Assembly (NCBI GenBank): GCA_013076295.1
Contig: RQOL01000616.1
Coordinates: 4,554,392-4,618,391 of the forward strand
Reading direction: 5' to 3'
Source of the DNA: Sanderia malayensis
Taxonomy: Eukaryota > Cnidaria > Scyphozoa > Semaeostomeae > Pelagiidae
Length of the DNA stretch: 64,000 nt
Below the pieces are notes generated by a model. The model worked only from the letters and a program-made list of their open reading frames with translations, was not told the DNA's origin and did no database searches. A program made the translations under genes and the position numbers. Every line of letters starts with the position of its first letter. Positions within the stretch are counted from its first letter, which is position 1. This document shows positions 39,874 to 51,900 of this stretch, one piece after another.

Positions 39874-40464
39874 CTTCATTGCATTGAACAAGCTTGAATA
39901 CAAGCTGACATGATGTAGCGCCTTGCTTCTTTGATGATCTTCTTTTTATATCATCACCCGTATGATATATAATATTGCAGTATCTAACTAATACACATCT
40001 CAATCCCAAGCCCTTTTCTACTGTCCTGGAATACTCTCAAACCAACCACGGTAATGTCTTATTAGTTTAATTATCGTCGCGTCCAGAATGGCCTATCCTC
40101 TTCCAGTTTCTTTTTCAAATCTTGAATTCGAAATAATGGCGTGTTAATTTATGGATAAAATCTGTATGAGTATTTGTCATTTTCAAGCAGCCATTCTATA
40201 TCCATAGTATAATAGTATATGTTAGGTGTTTCTGAAATATCGGAATCAATTGATTTGAATTTGTGAGCTCCTACTTTGCCTTTCTTGATAACGAACTATA
40301 GCTACATACGCAAACAATTTAATTCATAATCATTAAATTTTGTAAATAATTCAATTTTGGGTAACTAATTCCTAGCTTATGTCAAGTTTATTGGTCTGAT
40401 GAAGTTCCAACCCTCCTACAAGACATCTTTCGCTCCCCCCCTAGCATCTGTGACAGATATCCAT
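39874..40464. other. Spacer between USP12/46 and the 40.4-kb gene
   Basis: AT-rich, convergent 3' flanks. No gene, repeat or RNA recognised. Confidence 0.5.
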
Positions 40465-41349
40465 CTATAAAATACTGTCCACTCTGGTGATAAAAGAATT
40501 AAACTTTCTTTCATCTTCTTGCTCCTTTGTAACTCTGTTAACTTCTTTCTTCTTAATAACTGGCGGAGGTCCTGGATACCACTCTTCCAATTTAAGTGGC
40601 TCAAACGACTCAACCAACGCATTCATCTTGTTCTTTTGCCTTAACAATTCCCTGTTCCTGAAATCTTGAAATCTCTCATTGTCAAATATCTCTACAAACT
40701 TAGCCCTAGATAACGGTCTGTGCAGTCTGTTTGCAGAGTAAAACCCACCACCATGCCAATTCAATTCACGCATTATATCAGCACAGTTGCGCCACGATCT
40801 TGCAGGTGCACTCTTTGCACGAACCACGCGTGCTTTCGCAGCTTCAGCGTTTTTATTCCATTGCTTCGTGCGTGCCTCGAGTGCAGTCTGCGGACGATTC
40901 TTGCACGCATCGTCAGCAGTAAACCTCTTCAATGAAAACTGACAATCATCTTCATCTGAATACCCTGTTGCTGAGCTTGGTGGCTGCCGTGAACACCTAA
41001 TCCTTCTATTTTGTGTGTTATTCTGCTCTTTGTTGTTTGATTTTCTATTCGGTCTTGTTTCTTCTCGAGTGGTGAACCGTGCACGAATCTTATCGTGATG
41101 TTTTGTTAATTCGACACTTCGCTGTAATTTATTTCGAAACCTTGTTGCTTGGATTCTTTGATTGACAGTTATGCTACATGCCACGTTCTTCTCTTCAACG
41201 TCCAAAGATTGAACCTCCTTCTGTAAAATAACTCCTATTTTGTAATTTATCGAATGAACCTTCTGTGATTTTTCTGTTGCTCCTGCATTTGCGTCGCCAC
41301 GATCAGCGTGTCCGTAAAGCATGGCGATTGTAATTGTACTCTTCCACAC
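40465..41349 (-). CDS. Hypothetical basic protein (~285-294 aa)
   Basis: One uninterrupted frame with no family recognised. The start may be at 41349 (MWKSTITIAM) or the internal MLYGHADRGD at 41322. The protein is strongly basic and Arg/Asn/Gln-rich in the first half (EETRPNRKSNNKEQNNTQNR). It then has a more ordered region (DDCQFSLKRFTADDACKNRP, RSWRNCADIMRELNWHGGGF, LSRAKFVEIFDNERF). It ends with a helical Glu/Lys tail containing EEWYPGPPPVIKKK. No signal peptide or membrane segment. Its length, composition and ordered C-terminal half support a real gene. An upstream exon (41823-41622) might belong to it. Confidence 0.6.
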   Translation of the reverse strand: MWKSTITIAMLYGHADRGDANAGATEKSQKVHSINYKIGVILQKEVQSLDVEEKNVACSITVNQRIQATRFRNKLQRSVELTKHHDKIRARFTTREETRPNRKSNNKEQNNTQNRRIRCSRQPPSSATGYSDEDDCQFSLKRFTADDACKNRPQTALEARTKQWNKNAEAAKARVVRAKSAPARSWRNCADIMRELNWHGGGFYSANRLHRPLSRAKFVEIFDNERFQDFRNRELLRQKNKMNALVESFEPLKLEEWYPGPPPVIKKKEVNRVTKEQEDERKFNSFITRVDSIL

Positions 41350-42683
41350 TCTTTTTATTCAAATGTTATTGTTAAAATCTCAAATGTAACGTTTATGTCC
41401 AATCCTTATAATTCAACCCCAAGATTAGCTGAATTTGTATTCCAACTCGCTTTCACTTCAGTCCTAGCAACATGATCAAACGATACAAAATGTCCTTTAT
41501 GAACCAAATTAACTAGATTAGTGTTTCTTTTATCACGTTCGTAATATATTGATCAATGTTTCAAAGCACATCGTTTTTCAAACGCTCTGCCAGATTTTTA
41601 TGAACTGATAATTTGATACCTGTAAGTTTTCCTGCTGTGTTAGTCTGAATGCCAGTTGCAAGTGAATGTGTGCTGTCTTATCATTATTTGACGATCCTGT
41701 TTCTTCTTCCCACCAGTTCGTTTGATAAACTTTCGAAACATGAGATGGGATGTGAACAAAAGAAATCTCTCTTGTCAACTCATCCACCCAGCTCCGGTGG
41801 ATGACCTCAGTGGCTTTATTCACTCAAAATAATTACATACTCGATTCCCTTGGTTACAGCATTAAGAAAAATGCCTCGGGTCATTCACAATGGCCAACAG
41901 GAAACAGCACATTCGTGTTTATCAAAATACAAAACCATGAATTCGTTCTTTAACGCAAGCACAGTTGTTAAGCAAGCATACAATCTACAAAGCGACACCA
42001 AGGTTTGCGAAGTATGACATTCTTTGTTCTTAAACAAACTTCATTCAGCTGCTTTTGTGCGAAAACAAACCTCACTGATGTCAGCTGAATGTACACAATG
42101 AATATTTACACATGAATAAAGAAAGATGACCATATTGCAAAATACGGTGATATTTCGTGTTACAAACAACATGGTAATATGTTTACAGCAGTAAATCTAA
42201 ACTTACAATTAAATTATGTATATATTTTTAACACCGTGAAGAATCAGACAGGTATAGTAAATTTATAAAACCTAAAAATATCTGTGATACATATTATGAC
42301 ACAGGTGATTTCGTCGAAGAGTGGGTTGTGTCGTGGGCGTGGTTCCTCTTTGGTTGACGTCATAACATGATATGATGTTAAGCCCAGCCCCCAGTCCAGG
42401 TGCTATTGCGCAAGTGAGTGACAGATGATATTGGACGCCTGTCATTCAAACAGACTGGACATGCCGGTCATGATGTTCTCCTCATCGTGAGGTCCTCGGG
42501 CAAAAAATTTGTCGTGGAAAAAAATACTCACAAGTTGCCAAGGTCATTTCTACAGATTAACCTTGCATTGTGCATTTGATGGCCAGGAAAACCATTCACA
42601 ACTAATAGTGTATTACTGCGGAACAAAGAAGCCACATATAGTGTTTGTTTCCGGAATATATAGGTTTCCTTCTCCATTCTTGG
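41350..42683. other. Spacer with one possible exon
   Basis: Mostly AT-rich DNA. On the minus strand about 41823-41622 an open segment reads EVIHRSWVDELTREISFVHI and on to LTQQENLQ, then a donor ACAG|GTATCA. It looks protein-like and could be an upstream exon of either neighbour, but no phase-compatible partner was established. The remainder shows nothing. Confidence 0.35.
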
Positions 42684-43142
42684 CTATAGATGATCACCAT
42701 CATGATCATGGCGTTGTAAAGATAACATAAATGAATCATGATAATCTCTGCTACTATCCTGTGTTATTGCAAATGATCCCTTCTCCTTGATCGGTGGCAA
42801 AACATGAGATGTCAAAATAGGATCACTTGCATGTTTCATGGGGTATTTTGTAACATCTGAATCCGCTTCTAAACCTGGCAATTTTGGAAGTTGAAATCTC
42901 TCGCTCGTAACTGTCCTTTCTTTCATAGTCCTCTTCGTAACACCTTTAGAAGTGACATTGTTGTGAAATATCGAGGGCATTCTGGTCGAGTTTGTTTCCA
43001 GTTCAGATTTCTTTTTCTTACGATTGTGACTTCTCTTATTTCTTGTTAAGTGTTTCATTGTCGAATTGAATACCATCTCTGGTGTTTGTTCTGTTTCCGA
43101 ATTTCCATCACTTCTACTTTGCTGCATGATCATGGCAGACAA
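42684..43142 (-). CDS. Hypothetical basic protein or exon (~152 aa)
   Basis: The frame starts MSAMIMQQSRSDG. It is rich in Lys, Arg, Ser and Thr, with a nuclear-signal-like RNKRSHNRKKKKSE and a short ordered-looking LPKLPGLEADSDVTKYPMK. It ends in a His/Asp run (HDHDGDHL). A possible donor (CATGATG|GTGATC) just before the stop could splice onward. No homolog is recognised and coding status is uncertain. Confidence 0.35.
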   Translation of the reverse strand: MSAMIMQQSRSDGNSETEQTPEMVFNSTMKHLTRNKRSHNRKKKKSELETNSTRMPSIFHNNVTSKGVTKRTMKERTVTSERFQLPKLPGLEADSDVTKYPMKHASDPILTSHVLPPIKEKGSFAITQDSSRDYHDSFMLSLQRHDHDGDHL

Positions 43143-44396
43143 GGCAAATCTAACCAGCCTATGAGTATGATGACAACCAAAATTTATCCAAATACCGAAC
43201 TGTTTTACAGACTAATCCTCACTCCAAGATCCGTGATGTGATCACAATGTCTCGATATTTGTGCCTGTGTCGCCTGCTTACATCATAACCTGGATCACAC
43301 AAATTGTCAATCTTAATTACGGCAACAACTTGTCACAAGGCTGATATTTTTCGTTGTATTTTCGTTGTATTTTGTAAGGTTGCCTCTCCTCTGATGGACG
43401 GAACAGTTTTGCAATCTTGTTGAATACTGTGTTCATTTGATATCGTTTTTCAATCAACCGAACTATGCAAAGCTTCGACTATGATGTGTCAGGATCAAAA
43501 ATATTTTACCACATAATCATGACCATATCGTTTCAAGAGCTCAAAATGCCACTCAAACTGAATTCATCGCGCACTTTGCATTAAAATACAATAACAATTT
43601 ACACAGCGGATGATATCTCTATGCCAAACAAAATGAATGAATGGTGAAAAAACAACACGAAATGTCTCTTATCCCTCTCTCATTGATATCACTGCGTTCT
43701 CTTCTCTCTACATTGCCCTCTTTCCCTCTTCGGTGAAAAAATACAATAAGGAGCATTGAATGCCAACAGGCGTATATTTGACGTACGAAAACAATGACGA
43801 AACATCATGCATGCAAGCATGCAAAGTAAATATGTTCCGTTCAGTGGCGTTCAGATGAAATTCCGCCCTTTGAAATTTTTTTTTGACTTGTCTGAAATTG
43901 ATCTGGCCCTCAGTGACATTATTTGAAGGGTTTTGTTAGCGTAATACCAGTGTTTATTCCGCTTCTCTTTATTTATCTCTGGTAATTTTAGATTTGCAAC
44001 GGTTGTGTTTGCTTAACAAGAATGTACATTAAAGAAAGTCTAAAATTGTTCATGGAAGCAAAAAGAACCAAGGCTTAAAACCTCTGAATATAGAACCAGA
44101 ATAGCAAATTTTTCATAGGAGCTGAGAATGGAAGCAGGATAAAAACTGGTAAGCCATCCTTTATGTTTTATTCTGTCAAATATGCTCCCAGTCCCCCAAC
44201 GTAGTAAAAATAACAAAAATTGGGCATAGTGAGATGATGTAACAAGGGTCTTCTGAAATGCAAGCTACCATGTTTCATAGTAATGACATTGAATTCATCC
44301 CCAACTAACATTATGGTCACAAGAATACCCTGGTCAATTACAGCAAATTGCAAAAGAACAAGAAACAATGATGTTTTATCAATACCGTTAAACAAT
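43143..44396. other. Spacer between 42.7-kb frame and SPCS3
   Basis: 1.25 kb of AT-rich DNA with a tandem pair TTTTCGTTGTATTTTCGTTGTA near 43348 and nothing recognisable as a gene. Confidence 0.5.
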
Positions 44397-45627
44397 TCAT
44401 GCTTTCTTGTATGTGTAAGAGTCTGGAAAGCCAAACACGTGTGTATATTCTGATGAGTATCGGTTCAACAAACCCGCATTAGGAATGGTATTCCATGAGA
44501 GTTTCAATGTGATGTTCTTGTTACCTCTAAAATCAATTGTTATCTCTTGTTACTTCTCAAATTTAAAATTAATCCTCACCATAAAGCCATGCTTTATTCA
44601 TCATATCATTATCATATTTATATGTGAATGCGTAGTATCAATGTTTTGAGAAATGGTGTAAAAAACATACCTCAATCCTCCAAGACCATCGTCAAAAAAG
44701 TAATACTTTGTGTTTCTATTTCTAAGGTCAAGGAAAGCAGGTTCCCCTCGCTTTATGATTTTATCCCAAAGAATAACTTGATTTACCTCCTTGAAGAAAA
44801 TTTACAAGAATTCAATCAACATGATTCTACTCATTAATCATAATCATATCAATACAACTACCAAAATATGTCTTACATTTAATTTTGTGGTATATTCCGC
44901 TGATAAGTATAGAAACAATTGCTTTGTATTCCAGTTGAAGAGAGGTTGCAGATCTGAGATAAAATGAGTGTTAGTTAATGAAATCACCATATCATACCAA
45001 ATTAATAAAAGTAGAAAGTGATGCAAAATATTACAAACTAACTTGATGTGATGTTAAATGTCAGAAATCCAAGATCTGTGTGTTCCTTTGAAACAGTGAA
45101 ATCTCTAACTTGTTTCCTGCAAGAAGAATGAAAGAAGGATTATCAGGAGTATTATATTTATTTTAAAAATAATAAATTATATATATAACAAATTATTACT
45201 GAGAGGCTGAGGGGTGTATTGGCATTTACACCCATTTATTCAATTATTTGTTGTTAAATCTATCTAAATCATTATTACTACATTTTCATTGATATGCTAT
45301 TGGTTTGTTGCTTATTGTCTTGTGTAGGATGCTTCTGTGAGTGTGTTGCAAGTAATAAGTATTCTTTTGTCTAAAGGCAAACATCATACGTATAGAGTGG
45401 GCTAAATAATGTCCTATCTCTCACTCTTCTTTATTTTCACAAAACATTCATGCCTTCGATTATATTCTGAATCCAACTTACACAATTTGTTTTCCAGCTT
45501 CCAATTCGATTGAAGGAGAGACTCTTTTAAAGAAAAATGTTGAAGCGAAACAACCAAATGTCAATGCAGCCAAAACAGTTAAAGTATATGCAAATACAAC
45601 ATTTGCTCTTGATAATACGGTATTCAT
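44397..45627 (-). CDS. SPCS3: SPCS3, signal peptidase complex subunit 3
   Basis: ER-membrane subunit of signal peptidase (Spc3/SPC22-23), required for cleavage of signal peptides. Exons 45627-45482, 45116-45043, 44953-44877, 44789-44671 and 44526-44397 sum to 181 aa (human 180). The N-terminus [20 protein letters not shown] is the family's single membrane anchor. The lumenal domain follows: [70 protein letters not shown] and [11 protein letters not shown]. Every exon joins in phase. It precedes the FCHSD gene's 3' end on the same strand. Confidence 0.95.
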
Positions 45628-46163
45628 TTTTCTTCGGTATAATTGCAAATTAAATAATGTTTTAATTTTATTTCTGTCTGACTCAAGTCTTTGTTCATGC
45701 AGATGGAAAATTACGTGTTGCTGTTGAAAAGGCCTCGTTTGAGGTTCCATCCAACCTCGTATCGACACGAAGAGCCCTTGTTGTCCTCTTGTCTCTTGTG
45801 CATTACTCTCTAGTGCAATATTAAAGGTACTAAAAAAAGGAACTGAAAAGTTACCCTTTTTCAGAAAGACCAGACAAAGATTATGCACCAAATAAAACAA
45901 GATAATAATCTTTTAATTACTGATTAGATAGAAATCTGTCTGTAAAACTGTTCGAACCAAAATTGTAACAATTACTTTACGATATACAGTGGCCTTCACT
46001 ACATTACATTCAGTTACTACATTTGTTGCTGTTTCACAATAACATAGTTTATATTAAAAAAATATATTTCAAATTAATTCTAACTCATCTCATTGCGCTT
46101 ATTGAAACAAAAAGCTTGATATTGTCCCATCTTTAATCAGTGCAGTTCAAGAAACATGCAGCC
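45628..46163. other. Spacer between SPCS3 and the FCHSD gene
   Basis: Holds the SPCS3 promoter and the FCHSD 3' UTR. The upstream in-frame extension of SPCS3 exon 1 is not supported by homology. Nothing else recognised. Confidence 0.5.
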
Positions 46164-49100
46164 TTATGTTTCACTGGATCTTCTTGCAGCCACCTTTTGC
46201 CTGCCACGGGGCACAGTTGCAAACGTATCAGTATTAATTCTTCTTCGTTCACGCGTAGACCAACTATTTGTATTGGCAGTTGAAGGAGGAGCAACTTCTT
46301 CGACAAGTATGCATGGAAACGTGCCATGTTTCCCATGGATATATCCCTCCCACCAACCATCATCAACACCGTTATCATCTTTATTCGTAACTTTGATAAT
46401 ATCGCCTGCAGTAAAGGACAATTCTTCGTGTTCTAAGGCAGTGTAGTCGTATTGGGCTTTGGCATAGCACACTAGAAAAATAAATCAACACAACCGAATT
46501 ATTTATTGAAGTGACCCCCTGAAGTGCTATTACTTAGCATATTTAATAATGTAACATTTGAATCTCCAGGGGTGAAAGCGTGTGAATATATTCCGTGTAA
46601 TACACGCATACCAGCTTCAGGCTCAAAAGTATCAGGCTGATTGATCTCAATCGAGGTAGTCTCCTTCGCAGAAGTGAGGTTCGATGCACTTGACATTGAA
46701 TTTGGGGCAGACGATCGGTGAGAGCCGATTTCAATGTAAGTTTCAGGAAAATAACCGCATTCCCCAGCTTTATTTTTTCCCTAAAAAGCCAAGGGTAAAG
46801 AAACTATTCAGCAACAGGTGAGAAAAACATGGCAAAGAAATTATATAGCATCGGTAAAAGTGAAAAATGGTAAGCAAATTATATAGCATTGGAAAAAGTA
46901 AAGAATGGTAAAGAATTGTAAAGAGCATTATTTATGGGTAATACCTTACACCAGCCATCGACATCACGTTCAATTATTTCAAGCTCTTCGTTTTCTGTTA
47001 TAGATAATTCTTCTCGAGAAGCAGCCTGGTGAATATAAAAACAATAATCAGCAATGAATTTCCATTACTGTTGTTTGACATCTGGCAATAATAGAATTGT
47101 AAAAGACCTATAGCTGCATTACTAAGCATGGCATGCTTAAACTACCTGGAATGAATAGAGAGCAACAGCGCTGAGTAGCTTCTGACTGTGACCAGAAGAA
47201 GCTTCATCATCGCCAGAAAACTCAGGGCTGAACATACTATTGTCCCAATCATCGTCGTCATCATCTTCATTGTCACTAGGCTCTTCGTTGTCTATAAGAA
47301 AATCAAAAATGAACCGAATATATTGGCAATCGTGTTAAAGAGATAGTATGTCATTGACTAGCCTTCATTGAATTGAATGAGCATGCATCTGCATGCATCC
47401 TTTGGAACACATTCTTCACCTTGTGTGATAAATGAAGATGAGTTTATATATCTCAGCTTTACTTGTTATTTTTCTCAGTTATAGATGTTATAGCAATTGA
47501 ATGGAATAAAGTAGAAACCCGTATATAAGAACCGATGGATTAAGAACCTTTAGGCTGATATTCCAGCGTAAAACAATAGAAAAAACAATAGCCTATTGTT
47601 CCTTAACGATATGCTGCATGCTAAATTCTCAGGTTCTTATATGCGGAGTTTCACTGTACCACAAAACTACCTTGGTCATTACTATTGTCCTGGTCGTCAT
47701 TTTCAAAACTTGCACTTTGCAACCACTCATCCACATTAACTGAAAACAAAATAAAAGTCCTTATTATTCCCGCATAATTCACATATACTGCACCCATAAG
47801 AAATAATAAACAGATGGTAGATAAAAGTTGATTGACAGCTCTTTTTACTCACTACCAGCCTCGCGTAAAACATCAAGCCTTGATTCTGCCTTCATCTTTA
47901 CAATCTGCAAACAAAACGTTGAATAGTTTGTTAATCATTTCCTTGCTTGATGTGACAAAAGAGATGGTCTAATACGTAGCAGCAGTAAAGTTGCAAAGTT
48001 TTATTTAAAAATTACCAACCTCAGAATGCCTTATGTCCTCCATTAATGTATCTTTATTCACCTCCAAACTAGCTCCGTCTGACAGACTTGTCTGGCAGGA
48101 GAAAAATAAGCTGTTTATCACTTATACCGAGATTCTTACAGTGAAAACAGGGACTCTACCGGTGTAACTACAATACAGGAAACATTTTCAAAAGTCCCAA
48201 GTGTCCTAGGTCTTCTACTTAGGGATATGTATAGCAAACCTTATCTTCAACCGATGTTGTTCGTTCCAGCATTTGCAATGCATTAGACTTCTTTCTAATT
48301 GTTCTCTGTGCCTTGGCCAGTCTCAGTGCCCACTTTCTCGCTTCTTTATTCAAATGCAACCCAGCACCGAACTCTTGCGTCAAAGTAGAAACCTGTCAAA
48401 CGACAACGCAGAACAATCAATGCAAAACACAGTATGCTCACAAATAGAAAAGAATAATACCTGATTTAATCATCAAGCAACCTTGTCGTCGTGGTACGGT
48501 CGAAAATCGTACGTCAAGCACTTGGTAAACACGGGGTTTAGTCGAAGAAACAGCTGAATTGCATGAGCTCGCTGAAGCTAAAAAAAAAAGAACAAAATAA
48601 ATACAGCGCTCGTAAACATGTTTGTACTTGTCTGTTCAGTGATTGTCATGATTAAAATAAAAGTCCATCTTGTCACGAAGGGATGATGGGGAATTATTTC
48701 TCGAAATGTCACGTTCATAAACATTCCTGTTCATAACATAATAAACTTCTGTTCTTATCATGAATACAGCGTTATCAACACATGCTCTTACTTGAGATGC
48801 TTCCTCTTGCAATTCTTTCATTGCCTTTAAGCTACTTTCAGAAGCATCTGCTTCTAAGGTTGTCATTGTCTTGAAGTAGTCTTTGAACTTCTCGTAAATA
48901 TTACCATCTTGAAGCTGAAATACAAGAAAAAACAATGAAAAGAACTCTTATTATTTGCTTCATAATAAAGAATACGAATCGTATTGATAATCCAATTCTT
49001 CATTATGAAGCTTACAAATTCCTTTATGGTCTCGTCGAGAGTAATTAGTGATAAAATCTTATTACTTGATGCCAAGGGATATAGCTCAAAGGTTTTTATT

Positions 49101-51494
49101 GTCATCTGGTGGATATCATGAGCAGATTGTCTGCTGCAAAAGCATGCATGGTCACAACTGCTTAAATGTATTGTAAGCAAAATGTGTTATGGTGAAGAAT
49201 AAACAAACCGCAATTAATTCAGGAAGATCAGTGGAGTAGTATCTTTGATGATGAGCATTGACAACAGCAACATTTAGAATATACTCATTACGAGCCATTG
49301 CTGCTCTCTTGTCAAATAATTCTTTTCTTTCTTGAACCTGTCAATTAAATCACAACCCATTATCAGTCACTTCGCATACCCCCAATTAACCACCCCCCCC
49401 CCAAATGCAGCAATAATTCAAGACCTTAATCAAAAGAACACAGTGCAATATAACTTACTTTTGATGCATTTTTCTCTGCCTTTGCTTTTGATTGAAAAAA
49501 CTTCAATTGCCCTTTCTTTAACCTGAAAAATGTAGAAATTATAGTGCCAACTCTAATTAGTTGATTAAAAAATTAATTTGTTTATTACTGTCTTTTTGGC
49601 ATGGTTACTTTTCTTGTGCATCTTCTGCCTGTTCTCGATACTGCACGGCCGATTTTTGTAATTCAGCATAACTCTTTTGACTCTGAATAGAAAAATGTCT
49701 TCATATAGTTAATTAAAAATCATTCAGTGTATTGGATACTTAGCTTGCCAGAATGGAGTGTTTAATTATTGGCAATAAATACTTAAATAATTATAACTTG
49801 AATAATGTACCTTTGATAATTCTTGTACAGATGCTATCAACTCTTCCTGGAGCTTTTCTGCAAGAGCTGTACACTAAAATAAATTTTTTCTGAATCAATA
49901 TAGCATCTGATAACCAAATGCTTGTCTGGATAGACTTATAGGATGTACTGATAAGACCATGAACAAGCTGAATATCTTTCAATGACATCTTACATTTTTG
50001 GTAGTTACAACTCTAGCTGCTTTCAAAGCCTTGATGTTTTCTGTAACGTTGGTCATCATATTTTGAGAAAGTTTTAATCTGGCAGTAGCTGTTGCATCTG
50101 TTTCCTTTAATATCTTTTTCCAGAGACCAAATGGTGTCCTGGTATTCAGAAAAAATCATGTTAACCAACCATTTTTCATTTAGGATGAATTATGATATTA
50201 GCTTCTATGACAACAAGAAAAAAAACCTGGATAGAGTTTTTGATTCATTGTTTTCGTGTTCCTTTGTCATAAACTTTGCAACAAGCTGTGAGTAAAGTTT
50301 CTGCAAAGCCTGGAGAAAATGGGAGTATAGTCAGAATAGCAACAAAGATCAATGAATACAAAAATCTTAGGTTGGAAATAGTTTTACCTGTCCATATTCC
50401 TTTTCAATTGAAGCTCTTTTATTAGTATAGTTTCTGTAAAAGAAATAAAATGAGAAAATCATCTGCAATATGATTCACCAGCCCTTTAGATTATTTATAC
50501 AAAAACAGATACAGACATGCTAAATATATTTTCCTCAAAATTACGCTAACTGTTACAAAACTTTTTATACCAAATTGTGCTTCCTTTTTTACCTTATATC
50601 TTCAAGTAATTCATGTTCAAGTTGCTGTTTTTGTTGAAGTTTGGAAGACTGCTCTGATATAACGTTTTTTATCAAATTAACATGTCTGACCTATGATAGA
50701 TGAGACAATACATTTAAAAATCATGTTTTTGGTGAGTGAGCAAGTAAGTCTAAATCTATATTAGAAGCTTTCGGCATCCCATTTGAAAACTCCTTGAGTA
50801 CATCAAAGCCTTCAAACTAATTTCGCACATTACAATAAAAACAAACCAGGTCTTCAACAAAGATCTTCAAACCTTATGGTCTTTTGTGAAACTTGAGTTA
50901 AGGTTAAATTTAGATTTCCTCCACTCGTTGTATTTGTATTGGTCCATAACGTCTCAACAACGATAAATAATATTGATGGTTTATACCTGATGCTGTTGAT
51001 CTATTCAATCTGGCATTATTTTAAACACTTTCAATAGTAAAGTCAATAATATTTCAATGCTCTGCACAGTAATTATATACCGTAAAAGAGTCACATTCTT
51101 TTCCGCCTGAAAGGGCCACCGTATCATATTTTAGAATCAAATTGCACAACTTTACTCGGACCTGAAGCTATTGTCTGATAAAATGCAGACCTTTAATTAA
51201 TCGATACGACATACGAGGTGGTATGCGAGGTATAGAAACAGGAACTAAAGACTTAATTACCTGCAAATTATATGCCTGTTTGAGGAAAAAATGCTTTGCA
51301 TTTACCAAATGAATTAATTGGGCCTTAAAGTTTCGAATCGTATTGTGTGAATTTATGGATAGATCAGAAAATTTCGTTTCATGGCAAAATGCTAAAACAA
51401 AAAGCAATTTATACCGATAATAATACCGAATAAATAATAAAAATCAAAACTATAAACTCACTTTTTGTGCGACTGGCGGAGGTTGTTTCGCCAT
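46164..51494 (-). CDS. FCHSD2: FCHSD1/2 (Nervous-wreck type) F-BAR and double SH3 protein
   Basis: Membrane-curving adaptor in endocytosis and actin assembly. About 20 short exons. It starts MAKQPPPVAQK, followed by F-BAR helices spread over many exons: LEHELLEDIR, YTNKRASIEKEYGQ, LYSQL, FGLWKKIL, EYILNVAVVNAHHQRYYSTD and DGNIYEKFKDYFK. Then come LNKEARKWALRLAKAQ and the EIVKMKAESRLDVLREAGVN coiled segment. SH3-1 is near AVALYSFQAASREELSITENEELEII. SH3-2 is YDYTALEHEELSFTAGDI with DDGWWEGYIHGKHGTFPCIL. The tail after SH3-2 is short and lacks the long Pro-rich end of vertebrate FCHSD2. Exon order follows homologs, but not every join was phase-checked. One intron carries a MITE-like element. 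Confidence 0.9.
46835..46925. repeat. Short AT-rich tandem duplication
   Basis: Two close copies of a roughly 40-bp segment containing AAATTATATAGCAT and GAAAAATGGTAA, in an FCHSD intron. Confidence 0.5.
47508..47658. mobile_element. MITE-like element in an FCHSD intron
   Basis: The left end AAAGTAGAAACCCGTATATA runs into AGAACC. The right end GGTTCTTATATGCGGAGTTT runs into CACTGTA. These are inverted copies over about 27 bp with a few mismatches. About 150 bp in total, non-coding. The interior has a second small inverted pair (AACAATAGCCTATTGTT). Confidence 0.6.
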
Positions 51495-51900
51495 TTCTGT
51501 CTCTTGTCAACAATGCAATTCAATCCACTCAAAACCAAACCACGCAACAGGGCGCTTTCGCAAAAAAGGTGGGCAACATTAAGAATGACCCCCAAACATT
51601 GTCCCAACACCATTAGCATTAATGCACACTCCTTGGGTCTGGCAGGGGCAGGGGTGACCCAAAGCCATAAATAATTAGTGTTTCTCATATCCCAAATCCA
51701 TGCCCAATTTTTGGTAAGATATTACTATCTCTTGAGTCCCTGTGTGCTTGCATGCGTGCCACGTTACGTTACGTCACGTTATCTTCCTTGTCTAGAAGAA
51801 TCTATCAGAGTGATATTTTGTTGTTATGAATAAAGATACGTATTGCTCTTCTTCACTTATACCTACTTTATGAAATCCCTCTAGTTTATAATCCATCACC
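51495..51900. promoter_or_regulatory. Shared spacer of the FCHSD/FAM114A divergent pair
   Basis: 406 bp between opposite start codons. It includes a run of ACGTT units (51761-51780) with TTACGTCAC, which matches a CRE/ATF-type site. No TATA box. Bidirectional function is inferred. Confidence 0.4.
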
